Source: Vibrio salilacus
GTDB taxonomy: Bacteria; Pseudomonadota; Gammaproteobacteria; Enterobacterales; Vibrionaceae
Length of the DNA: 63,781 nt
Direction of reading: 5' to 3'
Assembly (NCBI RefSeq): GCF_002811245.1
Contig: NZ_NIVQ01000018.1
Location: 1 to 63,781 of the forward strand
Shown here: positions 8,503 through 17,839 of the stretch, piece by piece
How the letters are laid out: each line of letters starts with the position of its first letter
Position numbering within the stretch: the first letter of the stretch is position 1
Notes under the pieces: generated by a model
Database searches by the model: none
Told to the model about the DNA's origin: nothing
What the model saw: only the letters and a program-made list of their open reading frames with translations
Position numbers and translations under genes: made by a program

Positions 8503-8970
8503 TCACACTGTAAATGTGTGAATTATTTGGTTGGAACTTCCACGCCACTCAAGGTTGAGATCGCGTTTATCTTGTTCGTACTTCCCATCAATTAATGTAT
8601 CGATGAGATTGACGACGTCACGCTGCTCTTGATTGAGTTCACTCAAACAATACCCTGTCCAGACCCAAATGTCTTTATCCGGGCACTCTGCGCGAACTCG
8701 CTTAACCAGTTGAAACACACTCGCGACATTAGCAGGATGGAGCGGATCGCCTCCAGACAACGATAGTCCACGTCTTTTAATTCGAGTATCATTAAGATCA
8801 GCGATAATGCGGTCTTCGGCCTGTTGAGTAAACGCAATGCCTGAATCAAGCCTTTGCGTTGATTGGTTGTAGCATCCTTTGCATTGATGCACACACCCTG
8901 ATACAAACAAGGTACAACGTGTTCCGGGCCCGTTGACAACGTCAATTGGATAATATTGATGGTAATTCAT
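8503..8970 (-). CDS. nrdG: Anaerobic ribonucleotide reductase activating protein NrdG
   Basis: A 155-residue radical SAM activase. The CVHQCKGCY segment gives the CxxxCxxC cluster motif binding a [4Fe-4S] centre; the family start NYHQYYPIDVVNGPGTRC is intact, as are SLSGGDPL (SAM-binding GGDP) and VWTGY. It generates the glycyl radical on NrdD under anaerobic conditions. It lies 82 bp downstream of nrdD on the same strand, the usual operon order, so it should share the FNR/NrdR-controlled promoter upstream of nrdD. Confidence 0.96.
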   Translation of the reverse strand: MNYHQYYPIDVVNGPGTRCTLFVSGCVHQCKGCYNQSTQRLDSGIAFTQQAEDRIIADLNDTRIKRRGLSLSGGDPLHPANVASVFQLVKRVRAECPDKDIWVWTGYCLSELNQEQRDVVNLIDTLIDGKYEQDKRDLNLEWRGSSNQIIHTFTV

Positions 8971-9052
8971 CGATGAAGTCTCGAAATAAATCGTTGATGT
9001 ATAGGAAGCAATAGAACCCTAAACACAGGGCTCTGACCACACAGCGATATCA

Positions 9053-11173
9053 TTACAGGTGCTTGACACGTCGTTTAACTTCTTCTTGTTTGCCAAAATT
9101 GAACGGTCTCGCATCGGGACTGCCTAAATAGCCACAAACACGTCGTGTTACTGACACCTTGGTTGAATCATGATTGCCACAGCTTGGGCAAGTAAAACCC
9201 TTACTGGTGCAATCAAATTCGCCATTGTATCCACATTCGTAACATTCATCGATTGGCGTGTTAGTGCCATAGTAAGGCACGCGACTGTAGCTATAATCCC
9301 AAACGTTTTCTAACGCTTCAATATTGCGCTGCATATTTGGGAATTCACCGTAACAGATAAACCCACCACTCGATACTGGTGGGTATGGCATCTCAAAATC
9401 AATCTTGTCGTACGGATTAACTTTTTTCTCAACATCTAAGTGAAAGCTGTTGGTGTAATAACCTTTGTCAGTTACGCCTTTAATAACACCATATTCTTTG
9501 GTATCAATTCGGCAAAAACGACTGCACAAGTTTTCACTCGGTGTGCCATACAAGCTATAGCCATAACCAGACTCTTGCGTCCATTGATCAACCTTGCTTT
9601 TTAGGTACTTAACGATGTCGATCGCTTTTTGGCGTAATTTAGCATCATCGTAAACGTGCGACTCATTGCCAAACAATGCATTTATAGTTTCATGGATACC
9701 AATATAACCGAGCGAAATCGATGCACGTCCATTTTTAAAGATACTGGCGATCGACTCATCTTCTTTAAGCCGGACACCACACGCGCCTTCCATATATAAA
9801 ATTGGAGCGACGCGAGCTTTGACGTTTTCTAATCTAGAAATCCGCGTTTCAAGGGCTCGACGTGCTAAGTCTAACTTTTGATCAAGCAGTGTATAAAATG
9901 CTTGTTCATCACGGTTAGCAGCCAACGCGATACGTGGCAAGTTGAGACTCACCACCCCCAGATTATTACGCCCCTCATGTATTAGCTCACCATTTTCTTC
10001 ATAAGTACCTAAGAAACTGCGACATCCCATTGGGGTTTTAAATGATCCGGTGATCTCGACCACTTTGTCATAATTAAGAATGTCTGGGTACATACGTTTA
10101 GAAGCACACTCAAGCGCCAGCTGTTTGATGTCGTAATTGGGATCTTTTGGTTGGTGATTTAAACCCGCTTTGATGCCAAAAACTAACTTAGGAAACACCG
10201 CAGTTTTGCGATTTTTACCTAATCCCGCAATACGGTTTTTCAAGATCGACTGTTGAATTAGACGCGATGCCCAACTTGTACCTAGGCCAAAACCAAAAGT
10301 GACAAATGGCGTTTGTCCATTCGCGGTATGCAGCGTATTGACTTCATATTCTAAGGACTGGAAAGCATCAAAACACTCTTTCTCGGTGCGAGCCTTTGCA
10401 AATGCTTGTGCATTGGGGATATCCCACTCTTGAGCAATACTAAGATGTTTCTCAAAACTTGACTCTACATATGGTTCAAGAACTTCATCAATACGGTTGA
10501 TGGTCGTTCCACCATAAATATGGCTAGCAACTTGTGCAATGATTTGCGCCGTTACGGCTGTGGCGGTTGAAATTGACTTAGGTGTATCAATTTCAGCATT
10601 ACCCATCTTAAAACCATGGGTTAGCATTCCCTTCAAATCAATAAGCATGCAGTTAAACATTGGGAAGAACGGCGCGTAGTCTAAATCGTGGTAATGAATA
10701 TCACCCAACTCATGAGCTTGGACAATATCACGCGGTAAAATGTGTGTTTTCGCGTAGTGTTTCGCAACGATACCAGCTAACAAATCACGTTGAGTGGGGA
10801 TCACTTTACCATCTTTATTGGCATTTTCATTGATGAGGTCAACATTGCTCTCTTCAATCAAACCTTCGATTTCACGCGTCAAAGTACTTTGTTTTTCTCG
10901 TGCAATATCTCTGTCATGGCGGTATTCGATATATGAACGTGCCAGTGACTTATACGGCCCTTGCATAAGCTCGTTTTCAACCAGGGTTTGGATTTCGATG
11001 ATGTGTACTTCATCGTGATCTTTTAGCTGCAACTCCACCGCAAGCGCAACATTAAGCGCATAGATTGCGATTTGATTGTCGACGTGCTCAGCTGCAGATT
11101 CGACAGCAGCTTGAATGCGATCCCTGCTAAATGGCGCCCTAGAGCCATCACGCTTGATTACGATTGGTTTCAC
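9053..11173 (-). CDS. nrdD: Anaerobic ribonucleoside-triphosphate reductase NrdD
   Basis: A 706-residue class III ribonucleotide reductase. The N-terminal 90 residues are an ATP-cone (VIKRDGSRAPFSRDRI) for allosteric control. The catalytic ten-stranded barrel contains HYHDLDYAPFFPMFNC and NLCSRFCR. A zinc ribbon near the end has two Cys pairs (CYECG and CPSCG), and the glycyl radical site is RVCGYLGSPDARP. It reduces NTPs to dNTPs without oxygen, using formate. The start codon is GTG with AAGGAG 6 nt upstream. Operon with nrdG. Confidence 0.97.
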   Translation of the reverse strand: MKPIVIKRDGSRAPFSRDRIQAAVESAAEHVDNQIAIYALNVALAVELQLKDHDEVHIIEIQTLVENELMQGPYKSLARSYIEYRHDRDIAREKQSTLTREIEGLIEESNVDLINENANKDGKVIPTQRDLLAGIVAKHYAKTHILPRDIVQAHELGDIHYHDLDYAPFFPMFNCMLIDLKGMLTHGFKMGNAEIDTPKSISTATAVTAQIIAQVASHIYGGTTINRIDEVLEPYVESSFEKHLSIAQEWDIPNAQAFAKARTEKECFDAFQSLEYEVNTLHTANGQTPFVTFGFGLGTSWASRLIQQSILKNRIAGLGKNRKTAVFPKLVFGIKAGLNHQPKDPNYDIKQLALECASKRMYPDILNYDKVVEITGSFKTPMGCRSFLGTYEENGELIHEGRNNLGVVSLNLPRIALAANRDEQAFYTLLDQKLDLARRALETRISRLENVKARVAPILYMEGACGVRLKEDESIASIFKNGRASISLGYIGIHETINALFGNESHVYDDAKLRQKAIDIVKYLKSKVDQWTQESGYGYSLYGTPSENLCSRFCRIDTKEYGVIKGVTDKGYYTNSFHLDVEKKVNPYDKIDFEMPYPPVSSGGFICYGEFPNMQRNIEALENVWDYSYSRVPYYGTNTPIDECYECGYNGEFDCTSKGFTCPSCGNHDSTKVSVTRRVCGYLGSPDARPFNFGKQEEVKRRVKHL

Positions 11174-11204
11174 CTTTTCTCCTTACCCCAGTATACTCAC
11201 AGAG

Positions 11205-11213
11205 TTATCCACA
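11205..11213 (+). promoter_or_regulatory. Consensus DnaA box upstream of nrdD
   Basis: TTATCCACA matches the DnaA consensus TTATNCACA exactly. It lies 32 bp upstream of the nrdD GTG and 4 bp from the first NrdR-like box. DnaA control of aerobic nrdAB is known in E. coli; for nrdD it is inferred here. A chance 9-mer match cannot be excluded. Confidence 0.45.
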
Positions 11214-11216
11214 AAC

Positions 11217-11263
11217 ACACTATATAGGGCGATTTGTAATTCAACTGACACTATATATTGTGG
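11217..11263. promoter_or_regulatory. Tandem NrdR boxes upstream of nrdD
   Basis: Two copies of ACACTATATA start at 11217 and 11248, exactly 31 bp apart (three helical turns), the spacing known for paired NrdR sites. The second copy, ACACTATATATTGTGG, is a nearly perfect palindrome; the first is weaker in its right half. NrdR is the ATP/dATP-sensing repressor of ribonucleotide reductase genes. nrdR itself is not in this window. Confidence 0.85.
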
Positions 11264-11294
11264 CGTATTAAACGAAATGACACACAGATTGGTA

Positions 11295-11308
11295 TTGATT
11301 TCGATCAA
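11295..11308. promoter_or_regulatory. Perfect FNR box in the nrdD upstream region
   Basis: TTGATTTCGATCAA is an exact match to the FNR consensus TTGAT-N4-ATCAA. It is about 120 bp upstream of the nrdD start and 32 bp beyond the second NrdR box, in a position suitable for anaerobic activation of nrdDG. The divergent nuclease gene at 11466 could also be affected. Confidence 0.85.
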
Positions 11309-11465
11309 TAAAAGGAGAGCCTCGCTCAAGAACAAATCGATCTTAGTGGTACTGATCTCAGATAAAAAGAAATTGATGTAAATTAGAAAAATGCTGGCTA
11401 TTCCACTTGATTTTTGTAGACATCTTATAAGATAAAGGCTGCAACTATTTTCAGGAATTTACCTT

Positions 11466-12350
11466 ATGTTCAACGTTAAACATTGGCTGCTTGGGATCGG
11501 TTTTTGGCTACTGGTACCAGTAACTGTACTAGCCGAACAAAAACTCGTCTACAGCAGTTGGAACCTTGAATGGTTATCGAGCAATCCCTCTGGAAAGTTC
11601 CCCAGCTCACAACGAACCAATGGCGATTATCAAGCCCTTAGTCGCCACTTTAATCAACTCGATAGTGACGTGTTGGCGTTTCAAGAAGTCAACGACTTAG
11701 TTGCCCTGCGCAAGGTAGTCGGAAATGACTATCAACTTTACTTATCACAGCGCTCTGAGCCTCGATACCAAATGCTGCAATTTACCGATATCAATCAGTA
11801 CACGGGTTTTGCGGTGCGTAAAGGTATCAGTGTGGAGAACAAAACGGATGTTCGGTTGGATGTCCACAGTAACAGCAAGCTTAGATTTGCTAAGTATGTG
11901 GTGATTAACCCAGCAAGTGATGGCGCAATTCACTTATTGTCGGTGCACCTCAAAGCGCGCTGCTCGGGCGCATACAAAAACAACGCGGCCTGCCGCACGT
12001 TAAACTCACAAGCAAAAGCGTTAAACCAATGGATAGTGCAACGTGAGGCGAATCAACAGGCTTACATGATTATTGGTGACTTCAACCATAACCTCTCCTA
12101 CCCTAACGATTGGTTATGGCAAACCCTGAGCACCAACAGTCAGGCGAAGTTGGCCACAAGAAACACCTCAGCCGAGTGTAAAGTCCGCTCTCGCAAGCAA
12201 CCGAATAAAACTCACCAATTCCGCTCGCTGATCGACCATGCAGTGATTAGTCATGATTTGGCGCTAAAATCGGTAAAACAAATCACCTATGAGCTTGATG
12301 ACTTGTTTCAATATCAATTGAGCGATCATTGTCCGTTACGTCTACAGTGA
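11466..12350 (+). CDS. Secreted endonuclease/exonuclease/phosphatase (DNase I-fold) protein
   Basis: A 294-residue protein with an N-terminal signal peptide (residues 1-23). The DNase I-like fold motifs are visible: SSWNLEWL at the start, FQEVND with the metal-binding Glu, SVHLKARC with catalytic His, IGDFNH with Asp/Asn, and LSDHCPL with the terminal Asp-His pair. All catalytic positions are present, so it is likely an active secreted or periplasmic phosphodiesterase or nuclease; substrate unknown. It is divergent from nrdD and convergent with the RND permease gene. Confidence 0.85.
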   Translation: MFNVKHWLLGIGFWLLVPVTVLAEQKLVYSSWNLEWLSSNPSGKFPSSQRTNGDYQALSRHFNQLDSDVLAFQEVNDLVALRKVVGNDYQLYLSQRSEPRYQMLQFTDINQYTGFAVRKGISVENKTDVRLDVHSNSKLRFAKYVVINPASDGAIHLLSVHLKARCSGAYKNNAACRTLNSQAKALNQWIVQREANQQAYMIIGDFNHNLSYPNDWLWQTLSTNSQAKLATRNTSAECKVRSRKQPNKTHQFRSLIDHAVISHDLALKSVKQITYELDDLFQYQLSDHCPLRLQ

Positions 12351-12358
12351 TCAAAAAG

Positions 12359-12378
12359 ACCCCGCGTTAACAGCGGGG
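12359..12378 (-). terminator. Terminator after the RND permease gene
   Basis: CCCCGC / GCGGGG stem with a short loop lies between convergent genes. On the minus strand it is followed by TCTTTTTG, so it chiefly ends the RND operon. Confidence 0.8.
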
Positions 12379-12386
12379 CCATTCAA

Positions 12387-15300
12387 CTATTCAAAGCGTT
12401 TTCGCATCGCGACATAATAGAGCACTGGTATCACTAACAGTGTCAATATGGTCGAGACAAAGATACCAAAAATAAGACTGATAGCGAGACCATTGAATAT
12501 CGGGTCATCAAGGATAAAGACTGCACCTATCATTGCTGCCAGTGCAGTTAGCATGATCGGTTTGGCTCGCACTGCGGCCGATTGAATAACCGCTTCGGCA
12601 AACTCCACACCCTCGGTAACCTGCTGGTTAATAAAATCAACCAACAGAATCGAGTTACGCACAATAATACCCGCTAGCGCAATCATGCCAATCATCGATG
12701 TGGCGGTAAACTGCGCGCCGAGCAACGCATGCCCTGGCATAACGCCAATGATGGTCAACGGTATTGGCGCCATTATGATCAGTGGCACTAAGTAAGATTT
12801 AAACTGTGCGACGACTAACAGATAAATCAGTATCATACCCACTGCATAGGCGATGCCCATATCTCTGAAGGTTTCGTAGGTAATGGTCCACTCCCCATCC
12901 CACAAGACCGAAACCCCTTCTAATCCATCGGGCTGATTGAGGTAGTACTGCTCGACATCCATCTGACTATCAAGCGCACTGCCGATAGTAAACATGCCAT
13001 ACAGTGGGCTATCCACCGAGCCAGACATATCGCCAACCACCATAATCATTGGAACCATGTTTTTATGCACGATATAGTCATCCATGCGCGTTTTACGCAC
13101 GGTGACCAAGTCAGACAAAGGATAAGCTTGAGCAGTTTGGCTGCCTACTTTCATGTTTAATATTTGCTCCAAACGGACTTTGGCACTCTCACTTGCTTGC
13201 AGTTGAATCGGTACTGGGTACTTGCTATGTTCACTATGCAGATAGCTGACAGGTTTGCCACCGACTGACGTCGCCAAGGCGTCGACAATCGATGCATACG
13301 ATACTTGTAGGTGCGCAGCTTTACTGCGGTCAATCACCACCTGCCATTTCTGATGAACCTCGGGCAAGTACATATCAACATCAACAATGTCATCAGTTGC
13401 TCGAAATATTTGCCGAATCTCGCGTGCAGCTTGGCTGCGAATCTCTGGGGTTGGGCCATACACTTCAGCCAAAATTGGTGACCACACAGGTGGCCCAGGG
13501 GGCACTTCAACCACTTTAACTTTACCGGCAAACTTTTGTGCTACTTGATTGAGCACAGGTCTGATGGCAGCGGCAATCTCATGACTGTCGCGCTCACGCT
13601 CTTTGCGACTCGCAAGATTAACTTGAATATCACCTTGATGAGATTGGTCGCGAGTAAAATAGTGACGAACCAAGCCGTTGAAATTGATCGGTGCAGCAGT
13701 ACCAGCGTAGATCTGATAGCTGTTCACTTCTGGTACTTGGTTTAGCTTAGTACCCATTTCAAATAACACTCGCTGAGTGCGCTCTAACGAGGTCCCTTCT
13801 GGCATATCAAGCACCACTTGGAACTCAGATTTATTATCAAATGGCAGCATTTTCAGCACCACCGCTTGCATCACGGGCAACATAATCGAGCCCACAATCA
13901 AAGCCAGAATCGCCAGCAGTAACATAAAACGGTTTCGTCCTTGAGCTTTCGCCGTCACAAAGGGCGTCATCATGGTATGAAAAACTGAATTCGCCTGAGT
14001 TTGTTGTTTGTGCGGTGATGGCTTTAACACGTGGCTTGCCAACCAAGGAGAGACGACAAATGCCACGATTAAGGAGATAAGCATCCCCATCGAGGCGTTA
14101 ATTGGGATAGGACTCATATAAGGCCCCATCAAGCCGCTCACAAAAGCCATGGGTAGTAGCGCAGCAATCACAGTGAATGTGGCTAAAATAGTTGGCCCAC
14201 CCACCTCATCGACCGCGCTAGGAATTAATTGTTTGAGTTTTGCTTTACCAAGCGACATATGTCGGTGGATATTTTCCACCACGACAATCGCATCATCGAC
14301 CAATATTCCGATAGAAAAGATAAGCGCGAACAACGAAACGCGGTTTAAAGTAAATCCCCATGCCCATGACGCGAAAAGTGTGATCATTAAGGTAACAACA
14401 ATGGCGAAACCGACCACGAACGCCTCACGCCACCCCATAGTCAGTATCACCAAAATCACCACCGCGACAGTGGCAAACGCTAACTTACCAATCAGGGTAC
14501 TACTTTTATCGGCCGCTGTTTTACCGTAGTCACGGGTAATTTCAATATCGATACCATCAGGGATTAATTGATTTTCCAATTCAAGCAGGCGCGCTTCAAT
14601 CGCCTTAGCAACATCTACTGCATTTTCGCCCGCCTTTTTGGCAATCGCGATCGTCACGGCGGGGTAGATGTTCTGTTTATCACTGGTCCAAACGTTTTGA
14701 GTAGGTGTGTTAGCGCCTAGCTTAACCTCAGCAACATCTTGTAAATAAACTGGAGCGTCATTATGCAGACCGACAACCAGTTGTTTAACTTCTGACACCT
14801 GAGTTAAAAATTGACCAACTTGAACAGGAAAGGTCTGATTGTCATGAGTAAGGCGTAACATAGGTGAACGGGTATTCGCCGCAGGAAGGTGTTGATTGAG
14901 TTGGTCGATAGTAATGCCAAAGCTGTTCATTTTGACCGGATCAAGCCTAACATCAACAATGGAATTATGACTTCCTATGGTATAAATATCACGCGTACCT
15001 TGAATACGTTTAAGTTCGGTTTCTAACCCGTGAGCCACTTGAGTCAATTGTTGCTGATCAAGCGCGCCATTTCTATCGCTTAAAGTGAGGTTGACAATCG
15101 GCACATCTTCGATACCTTTCGGTTTTATGATCGGCTCTCCAACCCCCACACCTTTAGGCATCCAGTCTTTATTTGAATAGAGTTTGTTATAGATACGCAC
15201 CACGGCATCGTTACGGCTAACCCCCACCTCAAAGATAGCGACAATCATCGCACCGTCAGGCTGGGAGAAAGAGTACAGTTTATCGATACCTTGAATTTCT

Positions 15301-15536
15301 GAAATGATCTGCTCTGCAGGTGTAGTCACTAAGCTTGCTACTTCTTGAGGTGAAGCGCCAGGAAAGGGAATATACACATCGGCAAAAGTCACATCGATTT
15401 GTGGCTCTTCTTCTTTGGGTGTCACCATCACGGCAAATAAACCCATCAAAAGCCCCACTAAGGCCAGTAAAGGCGTCATGGCTGAGTTTTGAAAGGCCGC
15501 AGCAATGCGACCCGAGATACCGAGTCGATTGTCCAT
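12387..15536 (-). CDS. RND efflux permease (AcrB/HAE-1-like family)
   Basis: A 1049-residue inner-membrane pump of standard length with 12 predicted transmembrane helices. TM1 is at about residues 17-37; the two large periplasmic loops follow TM1 and TM7. The proton-relay motif in TM4 is intact (GILVDDAIVVVENI with the Asp-Asp pair), and the family block GIIVRNSILLVDF lies near TM10-11. It should work as a trimer with the adaptor encoded just upstream (2 bp gap) and an outer-membrane channel, which is not in the window. The substrate cannot be deduced. Confidence 0.94.
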   Translation of the reverse strand: MDNRLGISGRIAAAFQNSAMTPLLALVGLLMGLFAVMVTPKEEEPQIDVTFADVYIPFPGASPQEVASLVTTPAEQIISEIQGIDKLYSFSQPDGAMIVAIFEVGVSRNDAVVRIYNKLYSNKDWMPKGVGVGEPIIKPKGIEDVPIVNLTLSDRNGALDQQQLTQVAHGLETELKRIQGTRDIYTIGSHNSIVDVRLDPVKMNSFGITIDQLNQHLPAANTRSPMLRLTHDNQTFPVQVGQFLTQVSEVKQLVVGLHNDAPVYLQDVAEVKLGANTPTQNVWTSDKQNIYPAVTIAIAKKAGENAVDVAKAIEARLLELENQLIPDGIDIEITRDYGKTAADKSSTLIGKLAFATVAVVILVILTMGWREAFVVGFAIVVTLMITLFASWAWGFTLNRVSLFALIFSIGILVDDAIVVVENIHRHMSLGKAKLKQLIPSAVDEVGGPTILATFTVIAALLPMAFVSGLMGPYMSPIPINASMGMLISLIVAFVVSPWLASHVLKPSPHKQQTQANSVFHTMMTPFVTAKAQGRNRFMLLLAILALIVGSIMLPVMQAVVLKMLPFDNKSEFQVVLDMPEGTSLERTQRVLFEMGTKLNQVPEVNSYQIYAGTAAPINFNGLVRHYFTRDQSHQGDIQVNLASRKERERDSHEIAAAIRPVLNQVAQKFAGKVKVVEVPPGPPVWSPILAEVYGPTPEIRSQAAREIRQIFRATDDIVDVDMYLPEVHQKWQVVIDRSKAAHLQVSYASIVDALATSVGGKPVSYLHSEHSKYPVPIQLQASESAKVRLEQILNMKVGSQTAQAYPLSDLVTVRKTRMDDYIVHKNMVPMIMVVGDMSGSVDSPLYGMFTIGSALDSQMDVEQYYLNQPDGLEGVSVLWDGEWTITYETFRDMGIAYAVGMILIYLLVVAQFKSYLVPLIIMAPIPLTIIGVMPGHALLGAQFTATSMIGMIALAGIIVRNSILLVDFINQQVTEGVEFAEAVIQSAAVRAKPIMLTALAAMIGAVFILDDPIFNGLAISLIFGIFVSTILTLLVIPVLYYVAMRKRFE

Positions 15537-15538
15537 AA

Positions 15539-16543
15539 TTACTCTCCCTCAACAGTTAGAGCTAGCGTTGCAATGACATCGCCCTCTTCAAGGCCTGAAA
15601 GCACTTCGACATATTCGCCATACACCTGCCCTAAGCGCACTGGATTCAAAACTTGTGCTTGATTATCGATTCGATAAACCGAACTCAATTCGCCACGGCG
15701 CACCACCGCAGACTCCGGAATCACCAGCGTCTGCTTCACACCATAACGAAAGGCCGTTTTCACCCACATTCCCGGTGCCAGTGATCCAATACTCTCGGGT
15801 AAAGACAAACGAATTTTAAAGGTATGCGATTGAGGATCGGCGTAACTAAATAGACTCAAATTGGTTGGGGATATTTCAGTACCATCTGCAGAGACCACAT
15901 CAAACTGATCAATGCTTTGCACTTTGGCTTGATAACGTTGAGGAATCTCAGTTTCGACTCGAAGTAAGTTAAGTCCAAAACCGCTTAATAATGGTGTCCC
16001 TGGCGCAACGGTTTCGCCCAATTCAACGTGACGCTTAGTGACAATACCATCGTAAGGCGCGCTAATATTGGTATAACCTAGAGACTCCTTCGCTTGGGCA
16101 ACATTGGCCCCAGCAGATGTCACCGCCGCTGCTGCGCTGCGCGCGCGCGCTTGCGCACTGTCCATTTGATCTTGGGAAATGGCCCCTTTAGGAAACAGCT
16201 GTTTGTAACGCTTTAATTGTGCTTGCGCTTCGTTGTTTTGCGCAACAGCACTCAACAGTTGCGCCTCGGCCGCGTCAAGGGACGCTGATTGTTGAACGGC
16301 GCTGATTTCTAGTAATACAGTCCCTTGTTTAACATAGTCATTAACATCCACATACAGACCGACGACTCGACCTGACGTTTGCGCCGCTACCGTGCCTTGA
16401 TTCACCGGCTGAACAACACCGTCGAGATGAATAATCTGCGAAAGTGGCTTTAAACTAACGGTGTATTGCTGATCGGTTTGTTGAGCATTGACACTCATTG
16501 CCGTCGCACACGCAACGGCAATACTCCAACTTATCATGTTCAT
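15539..16543 (-). CDS. RND efflux periplasmic adaptor (membrane fusion protein)
   Basis: About 334 residues. A signal sequence covers residues 1-21; it is followed by a beta-barrel strand, a lipoyl half-motif (VVGLYVDVNDYVKQGTVLLEI), a roughly 70-residue Ala/Gln-rich coiled-coil hairpin, the second lipoyl half (YTNISAPYDGIVTKRHVELGETV) and the membrane-proximal domain. The GTG at 16552 opens the frame, but the ATG at 16543 has AGGGAG 8 nt upstream and is preferred. First gene of a two-gene operon with the permease. Confidence 0.92.
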   Translation of the reverse strand: MNMISWSIAVACATAMSVNAQQTDQQYTVSLKPLSQIIHLDGVVQPVNQGTVAAQTSGRVVGLYVDVNDYVKQGTVLLEISAVQQSASLDAAEAQLLSAVAQNNEAQAQLKRYKQLFPKGAISQDQMDSAQARARSAAAAVTSAGANVAQAKESLGYTNISAPYDGIVTKRHVELGETVAPGTPLLSGFGLNLLRVETEIPQRYQAKVQSIDQFDVVSADGTEISPTNLSLFSYADPQSHTFKIRLSLPESIGSLAPGMWVKTAFRYGVKQTLVIPESAVVRRGELSSVYRIDNQAQVLNPVRLGQVYGEYVEVLSGLEEGDVIATLALTVEGE

Positions 16544-16586
16544 TACCACCACTCCCTGTTTCGATTCATTCCATCCATAATAGACA

Positions 16587-17045
16587 CTACGCGGTTTGCG
16601 TTTGTGACTTGCGACTATCTTGCATACTAATCAATAAGTTTGTCACTCCAAGACCTACCATCATACTAGCAAAGAAAATCCAAACTCCGATGTTGCCTAG
16701 CGCCAAGCTTGACATTGCAGGTCCAGGACAAATGCCTGCTAACCCCCAACCTAAACCAAAAATTGCGGCACCGCTGATTAAAGGTGCGTCTACACGTGTT
16801 TTTTTAGCTAAGCAAAACTCATCCGCGACTACTGGTGCTTGTAACGGCTTGATGATAAGAAAATAGGCTGGCATATAAATCAATAACGCCCCGCCCATCA
16901 CAAAGGCCAAGCTTGGGTCCCAAGCGCCAGTGACGTCTAAAAAGGCTAAGACTTTATTAGGATCAGCCATGCCTGAAATAATCATTCCTAGACCAAACAA
17001 AAAACCGGTAAATAAAGCGGTTAAGCGGAAAATTAACTTATTCAT
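16587..17045 (-). CDS. YeeE/YedE-family transporter subunit (second half)
   Basis: A 152-residue membrane protein with four hydrophobic segments. FLFGLGMIISGMADPNKVLAFLD and FGLGWGLAGICPGPA are conserved in the YeeE/YedE (DUF395/DUF6691) family; the Cys in GICPGP corresponds to a thiosulfate-path cysteine in the larger YeeE channel. It pairs with the preceding gene (18 bp apart) as the second half of a split transporter, like PmpB in BigR operons. Likely cargo is a reduced sulfur species; this is inferred from context and family. Confidence 0.85.
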   Translation of the reverse strand: MNKLIFRLTALFTGFLFGLGMIISGMADPNKVLAFLDVTGAWDPSLAFVMGGALLIYMPAYFLIIKPLQAPVVADEFCLAKKTRVDAPLISGAAIFGLGWGLAGICPGPAMSSLALGNIGVWIFFASMMVGLGVTNLLISMQDSRKSQTQTA

Positions 17046-17063
17046 TTGATTTCTCACTACGAG

Positions 17064-17483
17064 TTACACTAGGTGAAAGCGGACAAATGCCGTCATGGCG
17101 GCGACTAGCATAAAGATCATGGTTGCGATGATGGAGCGACGCGATAAACGCCCTATCCCACAAATACCGTGACCGCTTGTGCAGCCATTTCCTAAACGAG
17201 TGCCAATCCCAACCAGTAAACCTGCCGCACCGAGTACCCAGACACTACTATCAAAGCTTGTAGGTATTTCATTAGCAAACACAGACGCACCGACAGCCCC
17301 ACCAAGCACCATGCCGAGCGAAAACAATAAACGCCACGCAAAGTCTGAAGTTCTAGGCGTCAATAACCCAGTCATAATGCCGCTGATACCTGCGATCTTA
17401 CCGTTTAGCAACAACAATAAGGTCGCTGAGACGCCTAATAACATACCTCCGGCTAATGATTGCCAAGGGATAGTGAAAGCCAT
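17064..17483 (-). CDS. YeeE/YedE-family transporter subunit (first half)
   Basis: A 139-residue membrane protein with four hydrophobic segments. GTRLGNGCTSGHGICGIGRLSRRS is the diagnostic YeeE/YedE motif, with its two cysteines lining the sulfur substrate path. It forms a two-gene transporter with the downstream gene and follows the ArsR-type regulator gene after 24 bp. This order (ArsR regulator, two half-size YeeE/YedE genes) is that of BigR-controlled sulfide/thiosulfate operons. Confidence 0.88.
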   Translation of the reverse strand: MAFTIPWQSLAGGMLLGVSATLLLLLNGKIAGISGIMTGLLTPRTSDFAWRLLFSLGMVLGGAVGASVFANEIPTSFDSSVWVLGAAGLLVGIGTRLGNGCTSGHGICGIGRLSRRSIIATMIFMLVAAMTAFVRFHLV

Positions 17484-17507
17484 AATTACCTCTAACTGAA
17501 CAAAAAT

Positions 17508-17816
17508 TTAACCACAAAATGTGGACTGTAAATTGTGAATAAGCTGAACGACACGCTCATCGTCCAACGAATAGAAAACTTGCTGCGATTCTTTGCGCGA
17601 TTTAATTAACCCATGCTTGCGCAGTACGGTAAGATGCTGAGAAAACGCAGACTGACTTAACACTGAACTGGTCTGTAAAGCGCCTACCCCAACTTCGCCT
17701 TTAGTTAACTGACACAGCACCATCAATCGCTCTGGATGAGCCATTACTTTCAACAAATCAGCTGCTTCGACGGCTTTATTTTGCATCTCCGTAATATTAA
17801 CTGTCTGATCTTTCAT
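17508..17816 (-). CDS. bigR: ArsR-family persulfide sensor, BigR/SqrR type
   Basis: A 102-residue winged-helix repressor. The recognition region is LSQSAFSQHLTVLRKHGLIKSRK, followed by the wing QQVFYSLDD. Two cysteines, Cys35 (in MVLCQLTKG) and Cys101 (near the C-terminus), occupy the positions of the disulfide/tetrasulfide pair in BigR and SqrR; there is no ArsR-type CxCxxC metal site. It likely derepresses the flanking sulfur genes on contact with polysulfide. It is the first gene of the minus-strand unit and is divergent from the YgaP-like/CoA-disulfide reductase unit. The symbol is by homology of type, not proven orthology. Confidence 0.85.
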   Translation of the reverse strand: MKDQTVNITEMQNKAVEAADLLKVMAHPERLMVLCQLTKGEVGVGALQTSSVLSQSAFSQHLTVLRKHGLIKSRKESQQVFYSLDDERVVQLIHNLQSTFCG

Positions 17817-17839
17817 GAATCACCTCGGCTTACACATAC

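Noticed and set aside
12387..15536. Long opposite-strand frames inside the RND, NrdD, BetA and BetB genes
   Set aside because: They are shadows of strongly coding genes and lack ribosome sites and family motifs.
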